The notes: a model not told the origin generated them from the sequence alone. A DNA stretch of 64,000 nt from an uncultured Cellvibrio sp. (GCA_937958105.1 CALFXJ010000044.1:60382-124381), one strand, 5' to 3'; positions 8,820 to 17,756 are shown, counted from the stretch's first letter. Translations and numbers: made by a program.

Positions 8820-9494
8820 GTGAGCAGTTTGATCTTCGAGGGCATTGGTATGACCTCGCAACGCACCCGCGAACGTTTGATACAACGTTTAACCGAACAG
8901 GGAGTTACCAACATCCGCGTTCTGGATGTTATCCGCAACACACCGCGTCATATCTTTCTCGACGAAGCCCTATCTCATCGCGCTTACGAAGATACCGCCC
9001 TGCCAATTGGCTATGGGCAGACCCTGTCGCAGCCCTATATTGTGGCGCGTATGACGGAAATCCTGCTCGGTGCCAGCGGGGGCAAGCTGGAAAAAGTTCT
9101 GGAGGTGGGCACAGGTTCCGGGTATCAGACCACTATCCTGGCTCAGCTGGTGGGGCAGGTATTCAGCGTGGAGCGTATCAAACCCCTGCAGGACAAGGCT
9201 CGTGACCGACTCCGCCAGCTGGGGTTGCGCAACGTGCAGCTGAAGCATGCCGATGGCGGATTTGGATGGCCGGAGATGGGACCTTATGACGGCATCCTCA
9301 GTACAGCTGCGCCCCGGGCGGTACCTGAAGAGCTTCTCGCCCAGCTGGCTCCCAATGGTGTGCTGGTTATTCCCGTCGGTGGTCAGGAGCAGGAATTGCA
9401 CCTGATCATGCGCGATGGTGACACCGAAAAGTTCGTTACCCAGAAGCTGGAACCTGTCAAGTTTGTACCTTTATTATCCGGGACAACCCGCTGA
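8820..9494 (+). CDS. pcm: Protein-L-isoaspartate O-methyltransferase
   Basis: Methylates isoaspartyl residues in damaged proteins with S-adenosylmethionine, starting their repair, mainly in stationary phase. The SAM-binding motif LEVGTGSGYQTT and the substrate loop LPIGYGQTLSQPYIVARM are clear. The start is a GTG at 8820 preceded by AGGTGAGG; a later in-frame ATG at 8850 (GMTSQRTRERL) is an alternative. The 224-residue length is normal. It lies in the stationary-phase cluster pcm-nlpD-rpoS. Confidence 0.95.
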   Translation: MSSLIFEGIGMTSQRTRERLIQRLTEQGVTNIRVLDVIRNTPRHIFLDEALSHRAYEDTALPIGYGQTLSQPYIVARMTEILLGASGGKLEKVLEVGTGSGYQTTILAQLVGQVFSVERIKPLQDKARDRLRQLGLRNVQLKHADGGFGWPEMGPYDGILSTAAPRAVPEELLAQLAPNGVLVIPVGGQEQELHLIMRDGDTEKFVTQKLEPVKFVPLLSGTTR

Positions 9495-9705
9495 GGTATA
9501 TGAGTGGCGCGCTTAATAACATCTGTAAAAAAAATCGCCAGAGAATTGGGTTTTTAGAGCTTAACGTCGGAAAAAAGGGAAAAATGACCCATTTTTTGCC
9601 TCAGTAAGTAATAAAAAGTTAGATATTTTTATAATAAGTTTTTTTTATTAAGTTCTAAAATTAATAAAGGCGATTAAAAATTAACCTGCCGGACTGAGTT
9701 TCTGT
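9495..9705 (+). other. AT-rich intergenic spacer before nlpD
   Basis: About 210 bp, strongly AT-rich between roughly 9600 and 9680 with runs of T and A, unlike the surrounding GC-richer DNA. No open reading frame of interest and no clear terminator hairpin. Probably holds the nlpD promoter and possibly binding sites for nucleoid proteins, which is inference from base composition only. Confidence 0.45.
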
Positions 9706-10551
9706 ATGCTGCAGCGGTATTTTATAAAGCCGGTAAACCTCGGCCGCTTGATCGTTATATCGATCACGTTTTTAGGCCTGCTTGCCTGCGGCTCTCCTCA
9801 GCCAGCATTGGTTGTTGATCGCGAACAGCCACCGAGCCGGAAGATCGATAATCCGCTGTCCCACGAAGTCAGTCGCGGCGAAACTCTTTTTTCGATTGCC
9901 TGGCGCTATGGCCTTGATTATCGCCAGCTGGCTAATCACAACAGAATCAGCGCTCCCTATACCATCTATCCAGGGCAGCGTATCCGTCTCGACGTGGGCC
10001 GTACGCCGCCGGCCGCCACCTCGACCCCCCGTACGACTGTAGCGACCGCACGGCCGCAGCCTGCACCCACAACGTCACCTCCAAAAGCCACACCCGCACC
10101 CTCGCCGAGAAGTTCCCCTCGTTCGGAAAATAAAACACCAAAAAAACCTCCGGCATCTAAGCCTCCTATGTTAGCTGGCGCTCTTAATTGGCAATGGCCA
10201 GCCCAGGGTAGAATCCTTTCCGGGTTTCATGGCAACAACGGACTCAACAAGGGTATTGATATCGGCGGCAATTTGGGACAGCCTGTGCTTGCAGCAGCCT
10301 CGGGACAGATCGTGTACGCAGGAAGCGGACTGCGCGGTTACGGCAAGTTGCTCATCATAAAACATAATGAAACCTACCTCAGTGCATACGCACACAACCA
10401 CCATCTGCTGGTGAAGGAAGGGGACATGGTTAAAGCCGGGCAACAAATTGCCGATATGGGTTCAAGCGGTACCGACAGGGTAAAACTTCATTTTGAGATA
10501 CGTCGCGAAGGCACTCCGGTAGATCCCATGAAATACCTGCCCAAGCGTTAG
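9706..10551 (+). CDS. nlpD: LysM/M23-domain lipoprotein, NlpD-like cell-division activator
   Basis: In the NlpD family the periplasmic lipoprotein activates the amidase AmiC during daughter-cell separation. The N terminus has a lipoprotein signal with lipobox LLAC. A LysM domain follows (HEVSRGETLFSIAWRYGLDYRQL, read in two parts about residues 52-95), then a Pro/Thr/Ala-rich linker and a C-terminal M23/LytM domain (GIDIGGNLGQPVLAAASG, then HNETYLSAYAHN). Some catalytic LytM residues are replaced, as usual in non-enzymatic NlpD. In E. coli and Pseudomonas the main rpoS promoter lies inside nlpD, and rpoS follows here by 124 bp. Confidence 0.93.
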   Translation: MLQRYFIKPVNLGRLIVISITFLGLLACGSPQPALVVDREQPPSRKIDNPLSHEVSRGETLFSIAWRYGLDYRQLANHNRISAPYTIYPGQRIRLDVGRTPPAATSTPRTTVATARPQPAPTTSPPKATPAPSPRSSPRSENKTPKKPPASKPPMLAGALNWQWPAQGRILSGFHGNNGLNKGIDIGGNLGQPVLAAASGQIVYAGSGLRGYGKLLIIKHNETYLSAYAHNHHLLVKEGDMVKAGQQIADMGSSGTDRVKLHFEIRREGTPVDPMKYLPKR

Positions 10552-10675
10552 ATATTCTCCCTGTCTGGCGTAAGCCAACCACCGTTTCTCAAACGGGAAG
10601 TACAAGGTGCAGCTTGTGTACGCTGGAATAACGGTAAAAAAACCAGCCAGCAAACTGAATTAAGGGGCTAAAACA

Positions 10676-11683
10676 ATGACTATAGAAACTCGGGAAACCA
10701 ACACGTACGATCGCGATGATGTGTTCCTTGCCCAGGAAATCGACTTTGAAGAAAACGAGATCCTGCTTGCAGATACCGACGATGATGATCTTCCCAAGCC
10801 TGTCCCGAATGTTGCCAGCGAGCGAATCGTTGACGACAAATACAACAAGACACTTGATGCTACCCAGCTTTATCTGAACGAAATTGGATTCTCTCCGCTG
10901 CTGAGCGCAGAGGAAGAAGTTTATTACGCGCGTAAAGCCCTTAAGGGTGAGGAAGCTGCACGTAAGCGTATGATCGAAAGCAACCTGCGCCTGGTGGTCA
11001 AGATCTCGCGTCGCTACGTTAATCGCGGCCTCGCGTTGCTGGATCTGATTGAAGAAGGCAATCTCGGGTTGATTCGTGCGGTTGAAAAATTTGATCCGGA
11101 ACGTGGCTTCCGCTTTTCAACCTACGCTACCTGGTGGATTCGCCAGACAATTGAACGTGCAATCATGAATCAGACGCGTACCATTCGTCTGCCGATTCAT
11201 GTTGTTAAAGAACTGAATATTTACCTGCGTGCGGCACGTGAGCTGGCGCAGAAGCTGGATCACGAACCAACGCCCGAAGACATTGCCAATCTTCTTGAAA
11301 AACCGGTGGCAGATGTAGAGCGTATGCTCGGCTTGAACGAGCGCGTTACCTCTGTTGATACGCCGGTGGGTAATTCCTCTGATCGCACGATTGTGGATAC
11401 CATCCCTGATACCCATGTTTCTGATCCAGCCGCCTTGCTGCAGGACAGTGATCTCACCGCGAGCCTTGATGGCTGGCTGGAGGAGCTGACCGAGAAACAA
11501 CGTGAAGTTCTGGCTCGCCGATTCGGCCTGCGTGGCCATGAAGTCAGCACTCTCGAAGAGGTTGGGCATGAAATCGGATTGACGCGCGAGCGGGTGCGTC
11601 AGATTCAGGTTGAAGCGCTCAAGCGTCTGCGGGACATCATGGAAAAACAAGGCTTGAACAGTGAGGCATTATTCAGCGTGTGA
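10676..11683 (+). CDS. rpoS: RNA polymerase sigma factor RpoS (stationary phase / general stress)
   Basis: Alternative primary-like sigma factor. Region 1.2 to 2 includes TQLYLNEIGFSPLL, ESNLRLVVKISRRYVNRG, DLIEEGNLGLIRAVEKFD and RFSTYATWWIRQTIERA (core binding and -10 recognition). Region 4 has LTEKQREVLARRFGL and the helix-turn-helix GLTRERVRQIQVEALKRL for -35 recognition. At 335 residues, with an acidic N terminus lacking the long region 1.1 of RpoD, it fits RpoS. Position after nlpD supports the call. An AAGGGG site precedes the ATG. Two terminators follow. Confidence 0.97.
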   Translation: MTIETRETNTYDRDDVFLAQEIDFEENEILLADTDDDDLPKPVPNVASERIVDDKYNKTLDATQLYLNEIGFSPLLSAEEEVYYARKALKGEEAARKRMIESNLRLVVKISRRYVNRGLALLDLIEEGNLGLIRAVEKFDPERGFRFSTYATWWIRQTIERAIMNQTRTIRLPIHVVKELNIYLRAARELAQKLDHEPTPEDIANLLEKPVADVERMLGLNERVTSVDTPVGNSSDRTIVDTIPDTHVSDPAALLQDSDLTASLDGWLEELTEKQREVLARRFGLRGHEVSTLEEVGHEIGLTRERVRQIQVEALKRLRDIMEKQGLNSEALFSV

Positions 11684-11700
11684 TACGCAATAAGACCAAC

Positions 11701-11730
11701 AAAAAAAGGCAGCATCAGCTGCCTTTTTTT
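11701..11730 (+). terminator. Rho-independent terminator after rpoS
   Basis: GGCAGC (11708-11713) pairs with GCTGCC (11718-11723) around ATCA, extended by A/T pairs, and is followed by seven T residues. It starts 18 bp after the rpoS stop. Confidence 0.88.
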
Positions 11731-11783
11731 GTTGGTGAACGATAGAGCTTGTTGAGGAACGATTAAGAAAAAACCCTATAAAT

Positions 11784-11812
11784 AAAAAAACCGCACATTG
11801 TGCGGTTTTTTC
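11784..11812 (-). terminator. Bidirectional terminator between rpoS and fdxA
   Basis: CCGCAC (11791-11796) and GTGCGG (11800-11805) form a short stem flanked by seven A on the left and a T run on the right, so it can act on both strands. It lies 20-odd bp beyond the stop of leftward fdxA and also behind rpoS. Confidence 0.8.
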
Positions 11813-11831
11813 TTTGGAGCCAGTTTTGAAA

Positions 11832-12155
11832 TCAACGCTCCAGATATTGCAGTTTGCCTGGTACTCCGTCCCACTCTTCGGCATCCGGCAAGGAATCTTT
11901 CATCTCGGTGATGTTTGGCCACACCTCTGCCAGTTCGGCATTCAATTCCAGGAAGACGGCCTGGTCTTCGGGCAACTCATCTTCAGAAAAGATGGCGTCT
12001 ACCGGACATTCAGGCTCACACAGTGCACAGTCGATGCACTCGTCCGGATGAATCACCAGAAAATTGGGGCCTTCGTAGAAGCAATCTACCGGACAGACTT
12101 CCACACAGTCAGTGTGTTTACATTTAATGCAATTTTCCCCAACTACAAAAGTCAT
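11832..12155 (-). CDS. fdxA: 7Fe ferredoxin ([3Fe-4S][4Fe-4S])
   Basis: Small cytoplasmic electron carrier of the Azotobacter FdI type. From the ATG at 12155 the protein is 107 residues and starts MTFVVGENCIKCKHTDCVEV. The cysteines are spaced Cx2Cx4Cx3CPx2C and then CIDCALCEPECP, matching a 3Fe-4S plus a 4Fe-4S cluster, followed by an acidic C-terminal extension. An ATG four codons upstream is possible, but GGAG lies at the right distance for 12155. fdxA between rpoS and mutS is a conserved arrangement in pseudomonads and relatives. Its redox partner is not shown by the sequence. Confidence 0.93.
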   Translation of the reverse strand: MTFVVGENCIKCKHTDCVEVCPVDCFYEGPNFLVIHPDECIDCALCEPECPVDAIFSEDELPEDQAVFLELNAELAEVWPNITEMKDSLPDAEEWDGVPGKLQYLER

Positions 12156-12287
12156 AGGTGACTCCACAAATTACCGTTTTCAAAAGAGCGGCCATTTTAA
12201 ACACCCTTCAGGTATTTTGGTAGGCTTTTACTTATCACTAAAATTGATGAGCCTCTTCATATGAGAATGATTATTTTTTAATTTTTC

Positions 12288-14903
12288 TCACTTCCCTTTG
12301 TTGAGGATTTCTTTCAGTCGATAAAGCTGTTCCAAGGCTTCCCGCGGGCTCAGGTTATCCGGATTGATTTTCTTCAAGGCCTCTACCGCTGGGTCAGGCA
12401 TGGCATCAAATAAACCGCCCTGCAGTGGCATTTCGACGGGCGGAGCCGCCCACGTCTGATCGACATGCTTGCCTGTGGCTGGTTGAACAGGATGCTGACC
12501 TTGTTCCAGCAGCTGCAGCTGCTCCTGGGCTTGACGCAGGACCGCCGCAGGAATCCCCGCCAGCTTCGCGACCTGCAAACCGTAACTTTTACTGGCCGGA
12601 CCCTCCTGAACTTTATGGAGAAAGACGATGTTGTCGTTGTGCTCAGTCGCGTTGAGATGAACGTTGGCGATGCCCGGGATAGTATCGGGCAGCGTGGTTA
12701 TCTCAAAGTAGTGGGTGGCGAAAAGCGTATAAGCCCGTAACTGCTCTGCCAGATGTTTTGCGCAGGCCCAGGCCAGCGCAAGACCATCAAAGGTGCTGGT
12801 GCCGCGCCCGATCTCATCCATCAACACCAGGCTGCGAGCCGTAGCGTTATGCAGGATGTTGGCAGTCTCGGTCATCTCCACCATAAACGTCGAGCGTCCG
12901 CCCGCCAGATCGTCGGAAGAACCGATGCGCGTAAAGATACGGTCGACAATGCCTATTTCCGCTTCCTGGGCCGGGACGAAACTGCCGATGTGGGCCAGCA
13001 GCACAATCAGCGCGGACTGCCGCATGTAAGTTGACTTACCGCCCATGTTCGGACCGGTAATGATCAGCATATGACGGTCGGGATGAAAGACGAGGTCGTT
13101 GGGTACGAAGGGAGCATTGGTGACCTGCTCAACCACTGGATGACGTCCGCCGATGATGCGAATACCGGATTCTTCTTTCAATGTCGGGCGGCAGAAGCCG
13201 AGGCTGTCGGCGCGTTCTGCCAGGGTGGTAATAACATCCAGCTCCGCAACAGCGGCGGCCGAGTCCTGCAAGGGCAGCAGCTGTTCATTCAGGATATCCA
13301 GCAGCTCATCGTAGAGCGCTTTCTCACGGGCCAGCGCACGGCTTTTGGCGGAGAGGGCTTTGTCTTCAAATTCTTTAAGTTCCGGAGTGATATAACGTTC
13401 GGCGTTCTTGAGTGTCTGCCGGCGGATGTAGTCCGACGGCGCTTTTTCTGACTGGGCGCTGGTCAACTCAATGAAATAGCCATGGACCCGGTTATATCCC
13501 ACCTTCAATGTAGGAATACCAGTGCGCTCCCGTTCGCGGGCTTCCAGCTCGACCAGATAATCACCGGCATTGGTGCTGATATTGCGCAGCTCATCCAGTT
13601 CTGCGTCATAGCCCGGCGCAATGACGCCGCCTTCGCGGATGACCACCGGCGGGTTTTCAACAATCGCCCGGGCCAGAAGATCCACCAGCTCCGGAAATGT
13701 CCCGATCTGGCGCGCCAGCTGTTGCAGATGTGCCGACTGCGCTCCACTCAGCTCACCCTGCAGTTCCGGATAGGCCGCTAAAGACATCATCAGGCGCGAC
13801 AGGTCCCGCGGACGGGACGAGCGCAATGCCAGTCGCCCCAGGATGCGTTCCATATCGCCGACCCGTTTCAGAATCCCGTGGATCAGCTCAAACCCATAAT
13901 TCTGCTGCAGTTCAGCGATGGCCCCCTGACGGGCGCGGAGCGCAGGCAGGTCGCGCAGCGGACGGTTGAGCCAGCGACGCAGCAGCCGGCTGCCCATACT
14001 GGTGGCAGCGCAATTGAGGACGGAAAACAAGGTATGTTCGTCGCCGCCGTTCAGATTGATATCCAGCTCCAGATTGCGGCGGGTGGCCGCATCCATGATG
14101 ACCGCTTCATCGCGGTTTTCATGGGCCAGGCTGCGAACATGGGGCAGGGCAGTACGCTGGGTTTCCCGGGCGTAACTGAGCAGGCAGCCAGCGGCCGCAA
14201 TGGCAACCTGGAGGTGGTCGCAGCCAAAGCCGGCAAGATCCTGGGTGCCGAACTGCTGGATCAACAGCCGTTGCGCTGTCTCAAGTTCAAATTCCCATGG
14301 GCCGCGTCTTCTCACCCCTTTGCGATTCTCAGTCAGTTCCGGCAGAGAAAGATGATCGCTGATCAGCAGCTCCGCCGGATTAAGCCGTTGCAGCTCTCCC
14401 AGTGCGGCCTCCAGGCCCTCAACTTCCAATACCAGAAAACGACCGCTGGCCATATCCAGCGACGCGATGCCGAAGGTATCCAGATACTGGTGGACAGCAA
14501 CCAGCAGGTTGTCGCGGCGGGAGTCAAGCAGTGCCTCGTCGCTCACCGTACCGGGCGTTACGATGCGTACGACTTTCCGCTCTACCGGGCCTTTTGTGGT
14601 AGCCGGATCGCCGATCTGCTCGCAGATAGCGACTGATACACCGGCACGCACCAGTTTGGCCAGATAACCGTCGGCCGCATGAAACGGAATGCCAGCCATG
14701 GGAATGGGTTCCCCGCTGGACTTGCCGCGCGCGGTCAGGGTTACATCCAGTAATTCAGCAGCCTTTTTTGCATCGTCAAAAAATAACTCGTAGAAGTCTC
14801 CCATGCGATAAAACACCAGCTCATGAGGGTGTTGAGCTTTGATGCGCAGATATTGCTGCATCATGGGAGTGTGTGCTGAGAGATCTTGCGTCGTTATGGT
14901 CAT
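12288..14903 (-). CDS. mutS: DNA mismatch repair protein MutS
   Basis: Recognises base mismatches and small loops and recruits MutL. The mismatch-reading Phe-x-Glu motif is in MGDFYELFFDDA near the N terminus. The C-terminal ATPase has Walker A GPNMGGKSTYMRQ, Walker B LVLMDEIGRGTSTFDG and FATHYFEIT. The 871-residue length is normal. The C terminus (LEQLYRLKEILNKGK) matches the tetramer-forming end seen in other MutS. Transcribed leftwards, divergent from pncC, with AGGAG just before the ATG. Confidence 0.97.
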   Translation of the reverse strand: MTITTQDLSAHTPMMQQYLRIKAQHPHELVFYRMGDFYELFFDDAKKAAELLDVTLTARGKSSGEPIPMAGIPFHAADGYLAKLVRAGVSVAICEQIGDPATTKGPVERKVVRIVTPGTVSDEALLDSRRDNLLVAVHQYLDTFGIASLDMASGRFLVLEVEGLEAALGELQRLNPAELLISDHLSLPELTENRKGVRRRGPWEFELETAQRLLIQQFGTQDLAGFGCDHLQVAIAAAGCLLSYARETQRTALPHVRSLAHENRDEAVIMDAATRRNLELDINLNGGDEHTLFSVLNCAATSMGSRLLRRWLNRPLRDLPALRARQGAIAELQQNYGFELIHGILKRVGDMERILGRLALRSSRPRDLSRLMMSLAAYPELQGELSGAQSAHLQQLARQIGTFPELVDLLARAIVENPPVVIREGGVIAPGYDAELDELRNISTNAGDYLVELEARERERTGIPTLKVGYNRVHGYFIELTSAQSEKAPSDYIRRQTLKNAERYITPELKEFEDKALSAKSRALAREKALYDELLDILNEQLLPLQDSAAAVAELDVITTLAERADSLGFCRPTLKEESGIRIIGGRHPVVEQVTNAPFVPNDLVFHPDRHMLIITGPNMGGKSTYMRQSALIVLLAHIGSFVPAQEAEIGIVDRIFTRIGSSDDLAGGRSTFMVEMTETANILHNATARSLVLMDEIGRGTSTFDGLALAWACAKHLAEQLRAYTLFATHYFEITTLPDTIPGIANVHLNATEHNDNIVFLHKVQEGPASKSYGLQVAKLAGIPAAVLRQAQEQLQLLEQGQHPVQPATGKHVDQTWAAPPVEMPLQGGLFDAMPDPAVEALKKINPDNLSPREALEQLYRLKEILNKGK

Positions 14904-14954
14904 AGGAGATGTTGTATCTGCAGAAATGGGCGTGAATCGGCCGGGTTTGCTGCC

Positions 14955-14982
14955 GAAAAAGGGGACTAAGTTTACGTTTATT
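14955..14982. repeat. Possible relic of a REP/IS200-type element end
   Basis: A GGGGACTAAGTTTACGTTTA stretch in the mutS-pncC gap resembles, from memory, sequences found beside REP-associated tyrosine transposase genes. Only one copy is seen in this window and no transposase gene. Low confidence. Confidence 0.2.
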
Positions 14983-15098
14983 GAGAGTTGCTTTCAAATA
15001 GCGGAAACTCCCTCTGCCTGGCTTTGATAGATCAATAAATTGCTTGTCCGCGAGGACGGGCTGGCATATTTTTCACTGACTTTGCGAGGACTGTGTGC

Positions 15099-15608
15099 AT
15101 GACAAATACTGAGTCTCTGGTGCGGCTGGCTGTTGATCTGGGAGAGGTTCTGCGAGCCCGCAAATGGCGGGTGGCCACAGCAGAGTCCTGCACAGGCGGT
15201 GGGGTTGCAGCGGCCATCACCGCTGTTGCGGGCAGCTCCGCCTGGTTTGAATATGGCTTGGTTACCTACGCCAACGTGGCGAAACAGCATTTACTCGGGG
15301 TAGACAATACGACGCTGGCTACTGAAGGGGCAGTCAGTGAAAGCGTAGTGCGTCAGATGACTGCCGGCGCGCTGGCGCTGTCGGGGGCTGAGATCGCGGT
15401 GGCCATCAGCGGCGTGGCCGGCCCCGGTGGTGGCAGTGAAGAAAAACCGGTAGGTACTGTCTGGTTTGCCTGGGAGATCGCCAAGGACATGTGTGTGGCC
15501 CGCTGTCATCATCTGCAGGGCGACCGCAACGAGATTCAGCGGCAGGCCGTCAGAATCGCACTGGAAGGATTGCTGGAACTGGCCGGCGAAACTGAAAAGA
15601 CTGAATAA
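15099..15608 (+). CDS. pncC: Nicotinamide-nucleotide amidase (CinA C-terminal domain, PncC)
   Basis: Deamidates nicotinamide mononucleotide to nicotinate mononucleotide in the pyridine nucleotide cycle. The 169-residue protein is the stand-alone CinA C-terminal domain, with AESCTGGGVAAAITAVAGSS carrying the active serine region, GLVTYANVAKQHLLGV, and AISGVAGPGGG. The N-terminal CinA domain (COG1058) is absent, as usual in proteobacterial PncC. ATG 15099 is preferred over the GTG at 15093 because GCGAGGA sits 8 nt upstream of the former. Location just before recA is conserved in gammaproteobacteria. Confidence 0.92.
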   Translation: MTNTESLVRLAVDLGEVLRARKWRVATAESCTGGGVAAAITAVAGSSAWFEYGLVTYANVAKQHLLGVDNTTLATEGAVSESVVRQMTAGALALSGAEIAVAISGVAGPGGGSEEKPVGTVWFAWEIAKDMCVARCHHLQGDRNEIQRQAVRIALEGLLELAGETEKTE

Positions 15609-15618
15609 ATTAACAGTA

Positions 15619-15634
15619 CTGTTTGCTTATACAG
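15619..15634 (+). promoter_or_regulatory. LexA (SOS) box of recA
   Basis: CTGTTTGCTTATACAG matches the CTGT-N8-ACAG LexA operator exactly at both conserved ends. It lies 153 bp before the recA ATG and overlaps the candidate -35 of the promoter, as in other SOS genes. Established knowledge: LexA represses recA until RecA-ssDNA triggers LexA self-cleavage. Confidence 0.9.
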
Positions 15635-15650
15635 GTTTTTGGTGTATGCT
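15623..15650 (+). promoter_or_regulatory. Candidate recA promoter
   Basis: TTGCTT (15623-15628) and TATGCT (15645-15650) are separated by 16 bp. The -35 is inside the LexA box, so LexA binding would block RNA polymerase. This gives a leader of roughly 130 nt before recA. Confidence 0.6.
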
Positions 15651-15786
15651 GTGGCCACAATCACGCTCAGACCAGCGAAGCCATTCTACAGAATCCGGAC
15701 ATTCGCGCGTGAACAAGTAAAAGCTGGCAGATACAAGCCACACAAAAACAGATTATTTCTTTTTTATTTAAACGTTGAGGTGTCGG

Positions 15787-16830
15787 ATGGATGCGAATAA
15801 AGAAAAGGCGCTGCAGGCAGCCCTGAGTCAGATCGAACGTCAATTTGGCAAGGGGACTGTAATGCGCATGGGCGACCGGGAGCAGGTTGCCATCCCCGCG
15901 ATTTCCACGGGTTCGCTGGGACTGGATGTGGCATTGGGTATTGGTGGCTTGCCCAAAGGCCGGATTATCGAAATTTACGGACCAGAGTCATCCGGTAAGA
16001 CAACGCTGACTTTACAGGTTATTGCTGAGGCGCAGCGCCAGGGCGGTAACTGTGCATTTATTGATGCTGAGCACGCCCTCGACCCTATCTATGCGGCCAA
16101 GCTTGGCGTCAAGGTTGAAGATCTGATTATTTCCCAGCCGGATACCGGCGAACAGGCCCTGGAAGTTACCGATATGCTGGTGCGTTCCGGTGCGATAGAT
16201 GTGCTGGTTGTAGACTCGGTAGCGGCACTGACACCCCGTGCGGAAATTGAAGGCGAGATGGGTGATCACCACGTTGGCCTGCAGGCTCGTCTGATGTCAC
16301 AGGCGCTGCGTAAGATTACCGGTAATATCAAGAATGCCAACTGCCTGGTGATCTTCATCAACCAGATCCGGATGAAGATTGGTGTGATGTTTGGTAACCC
16401 GGAGACCACTACTGGTGGTAATGCGCTTAAATTCTATGCTTCGGTGCGTCTGGATATCCGTCGTATAGGTGCGGTGAAAGAAGGCGAAGAGGTTATCGGT
16501 TCAGAGACACGCGTTAAAGTAGTGAAGAACAAAGTAGCGCCGCCCTTTAAGCAAGCTGAATTCCAGATCTTGTACGGCAGCGGTATCAACCGTATGGGGG
16601 AGGTCGTTGACTATGGGGTCAAGCTGGGCATGGTGGATAAAGCCGGTGCCTGGTACAGCTACCAAGGCAACAAGATTGGTCAAGGCAAAAATAACGTGAT
16701 GAAGTTTTTGCAGGAAAACCCGGAGATTGCCAAAGAGCTGGAGCAGAAAGTCCGTGCGCAGCTCCTTGCAATGCCGGACCTGTCCCTCGGTACCAGCGCC
16801 GACTCAGAAGATGAAATAGAAATTTCCTGA
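15787..16830 (+). CDS. recA: Recombinase RecA
   Basis: Forms filaments on single-stranded DNA, catalyses strand exchange and stimulates LexA cleavage. Walker A is GPESSGKTT, with VVDSVAALTPRAEIEGEMGD (Walker B and loop region), LMSQALRKITG and FINQIRMKIGVMFGNPETT (loop 2). The protein is 347 residues from the ATG at 15787, which has GAGG 6 nt upstream; the in-frame TTG at 15775 lacks a site and would add four residues. The acidic C terminus (DSEDEIEIS) is typical. SOS-regulated through the upstream box; a strong terminator follows, so recX is not simply co-transcribed. Confidence 0.98.
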   Translation: MDANKEKALQAALSQIERQFGKGTVMRMGDREQVAIPAISTGSLGLDVALGIGGLPKGRIIEIYGPESSGKTTLTLQVIAEAQRQGGNCAFIDAEHALDPIYAAKLGVKVEDLIISQPDTGEQALEVTDMLVRSGAIDVLVVDSVAALTPRAEIEGEMGDHHVGLQARLMSQALRKITGNIKNANCLVIFINQIRMKIGVMFGNPETTTGGNALKFYASVRLDIRRIGAVKEGEEVIGSETRVKVVKNKVAPPFKQAEFQILYGSGINRMGEVVDYGVKLGMVDKAGAWYSYQGNKIGQGKNNVMKFLQENPEIAKELEQKVRAQLLAMPDLSLGTSADSEDEIEIS

Positions 16831-16840
16831 GTCTCGTCAA

Positions 16841-16868
16841 AAAAGCCAGGCTGATTAGCCTGGCTTTT
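16841..16868 (+). terminator. Rho-independent terminator after recA
   Basis: AAAAGCCAGGCT (16841-16852) and AGCCTGGCTTTT form a perfect stem around GATT with a terminal T run, 10 bp after the recA stop. Confidence 0.9.
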
Positions 16869-17109
16869 TGCTTTGCTCTCCTTTCAATGCTTCCTGCTGC
16901 TCCGCTTCATGGTGGGCCTTTGGCTGAACTTCACTATTGGTGGAGAGTCGAATTTTTTGTGGGCTGGGCAGCTCTTACCGGGCCAATATCAGATGGTAGG
17001 GCGCTTTCTCGGGTAGTCTATTGTTGCGCGCTGATGAGGTGGTGGGTATGCTGCGTTCCAGAGATAATCCTCGCCCCATAAAACTGATAAACCGGAAGAG
17101 AGGTGTGAA

Positions 17110-17682
17110 ATGATTCGCTTTAGCCTGATGGGTTTGTTGTTGTCACTTGCGCTGTTGAGCGCATGCTCAAACAAACCTTACGTTGTGACTGACCATCTTT
17201 CGGGATACGACTTCTCTGCGCTTAAAACCTATCAGGTGGCTGAAGCCCGCCAGGACACCAAAGATGAAATTCTCATCTCACCATTTACCTTCAGTCATAT
17301 TCACAATGTTGTCGATCGGGAACTGGCGCAGCGTTATCAGCAGGCTGCCGGGGAAATTAAGCCGGACTTTGTGGTGAATTACCATATCGTCATTGAGGAA
17401 AAACTTGATCCGGGGACCTATGATCGTCTCTACGGTTATGGTTATTACGGAAGAGGATATCGTTACTACCACCCCTCTCCCTTGTTTTACGGTACTACGG
17501 GGGCACCGCGGATCTACAACCAGGGCAGTCTGATTATTGATATTGTGGATGCAAAGACCGAAAAACCTATCTGGCGCGGAGTCTCGGAAAAACGTTTGCG
17601 CAGTGGTCTGACGCCGCAGCAGCAGCGGGAGATTTTAACCGGTGCGGTTATTGAAATTATCAGCAAATTTCCCCCGATCTGA
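17110..17682 (+). CDS. DUF4136-family lipoprotein
   Basis: Probable outer-membrane or periplasmic lipoprotein of unknown function, 190 residues. The N terminus has a type II signal with lipobox LLSAC. The next segment VVTDHLSGYDFSALKTY is the start of the DUF4136 fold (a conserved D-x-x-x-DFSxLKTY pattern), and the C-terminal part (GSLIIDIVDAKTEKPIWRG) also matches that family. In the middle is a Tyr/Gly-rich stretch YGYGYYGRGYRYY, likely an exposed flexible loop. It lies between recA and recX and is flanked by terminators on both sides, so it is probably a single-gene unit; a link to recombination is unlikely. Confidence 0.85.
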   Translation: MIRFSLMGLLLSLALLSACSNKPYVVTDHLSGYDFSALKTYQVAEARQDTKDEILISPFTFSHIHNVVDRELAQRYQQAAGEIKPDFVVNYHIVIEEKLDPGTYDRLYGYGYYGRGYRYYHPSPLFYGTTGAPRIYNQGSLIIDIVDAKTEKPIWRGVSEKRLRSGLTPQQQREILTGAVIEIISKFPPI

Positions 17683-17702
17683 TACACGATAAGGGTTCCA
17701 CC

Positions 17703-17728
17703 AATGGCCGCATCGCGGCCATTTTTTT
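17703..17728 (+). terminator. Rho-independent terminator after the DUF4136 gene
   Basis: ATGGCCGC (17704-17711) pairs with GCGGCCAT (17715-17722) around ATC and runs into a T tract to 17728. It ends about 28 bp before the recX start. Confidence 0.88.
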
Positions 17729-17756
17729 GCATTGTGCAGATGGAATATCACTCCAC

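Noticed and set aside
13878..14636. 252-codon + strand open frame
   Set aside because: Antisense to mutS; amino-acid composition typical of a shadow frame.
16887..17081. 64-codon + strand open frame between recA and the DUF4136 gene
   Set aside because: Sits in the leader region after the recA terminator, has no ribosome binding site and an unlikely composition.
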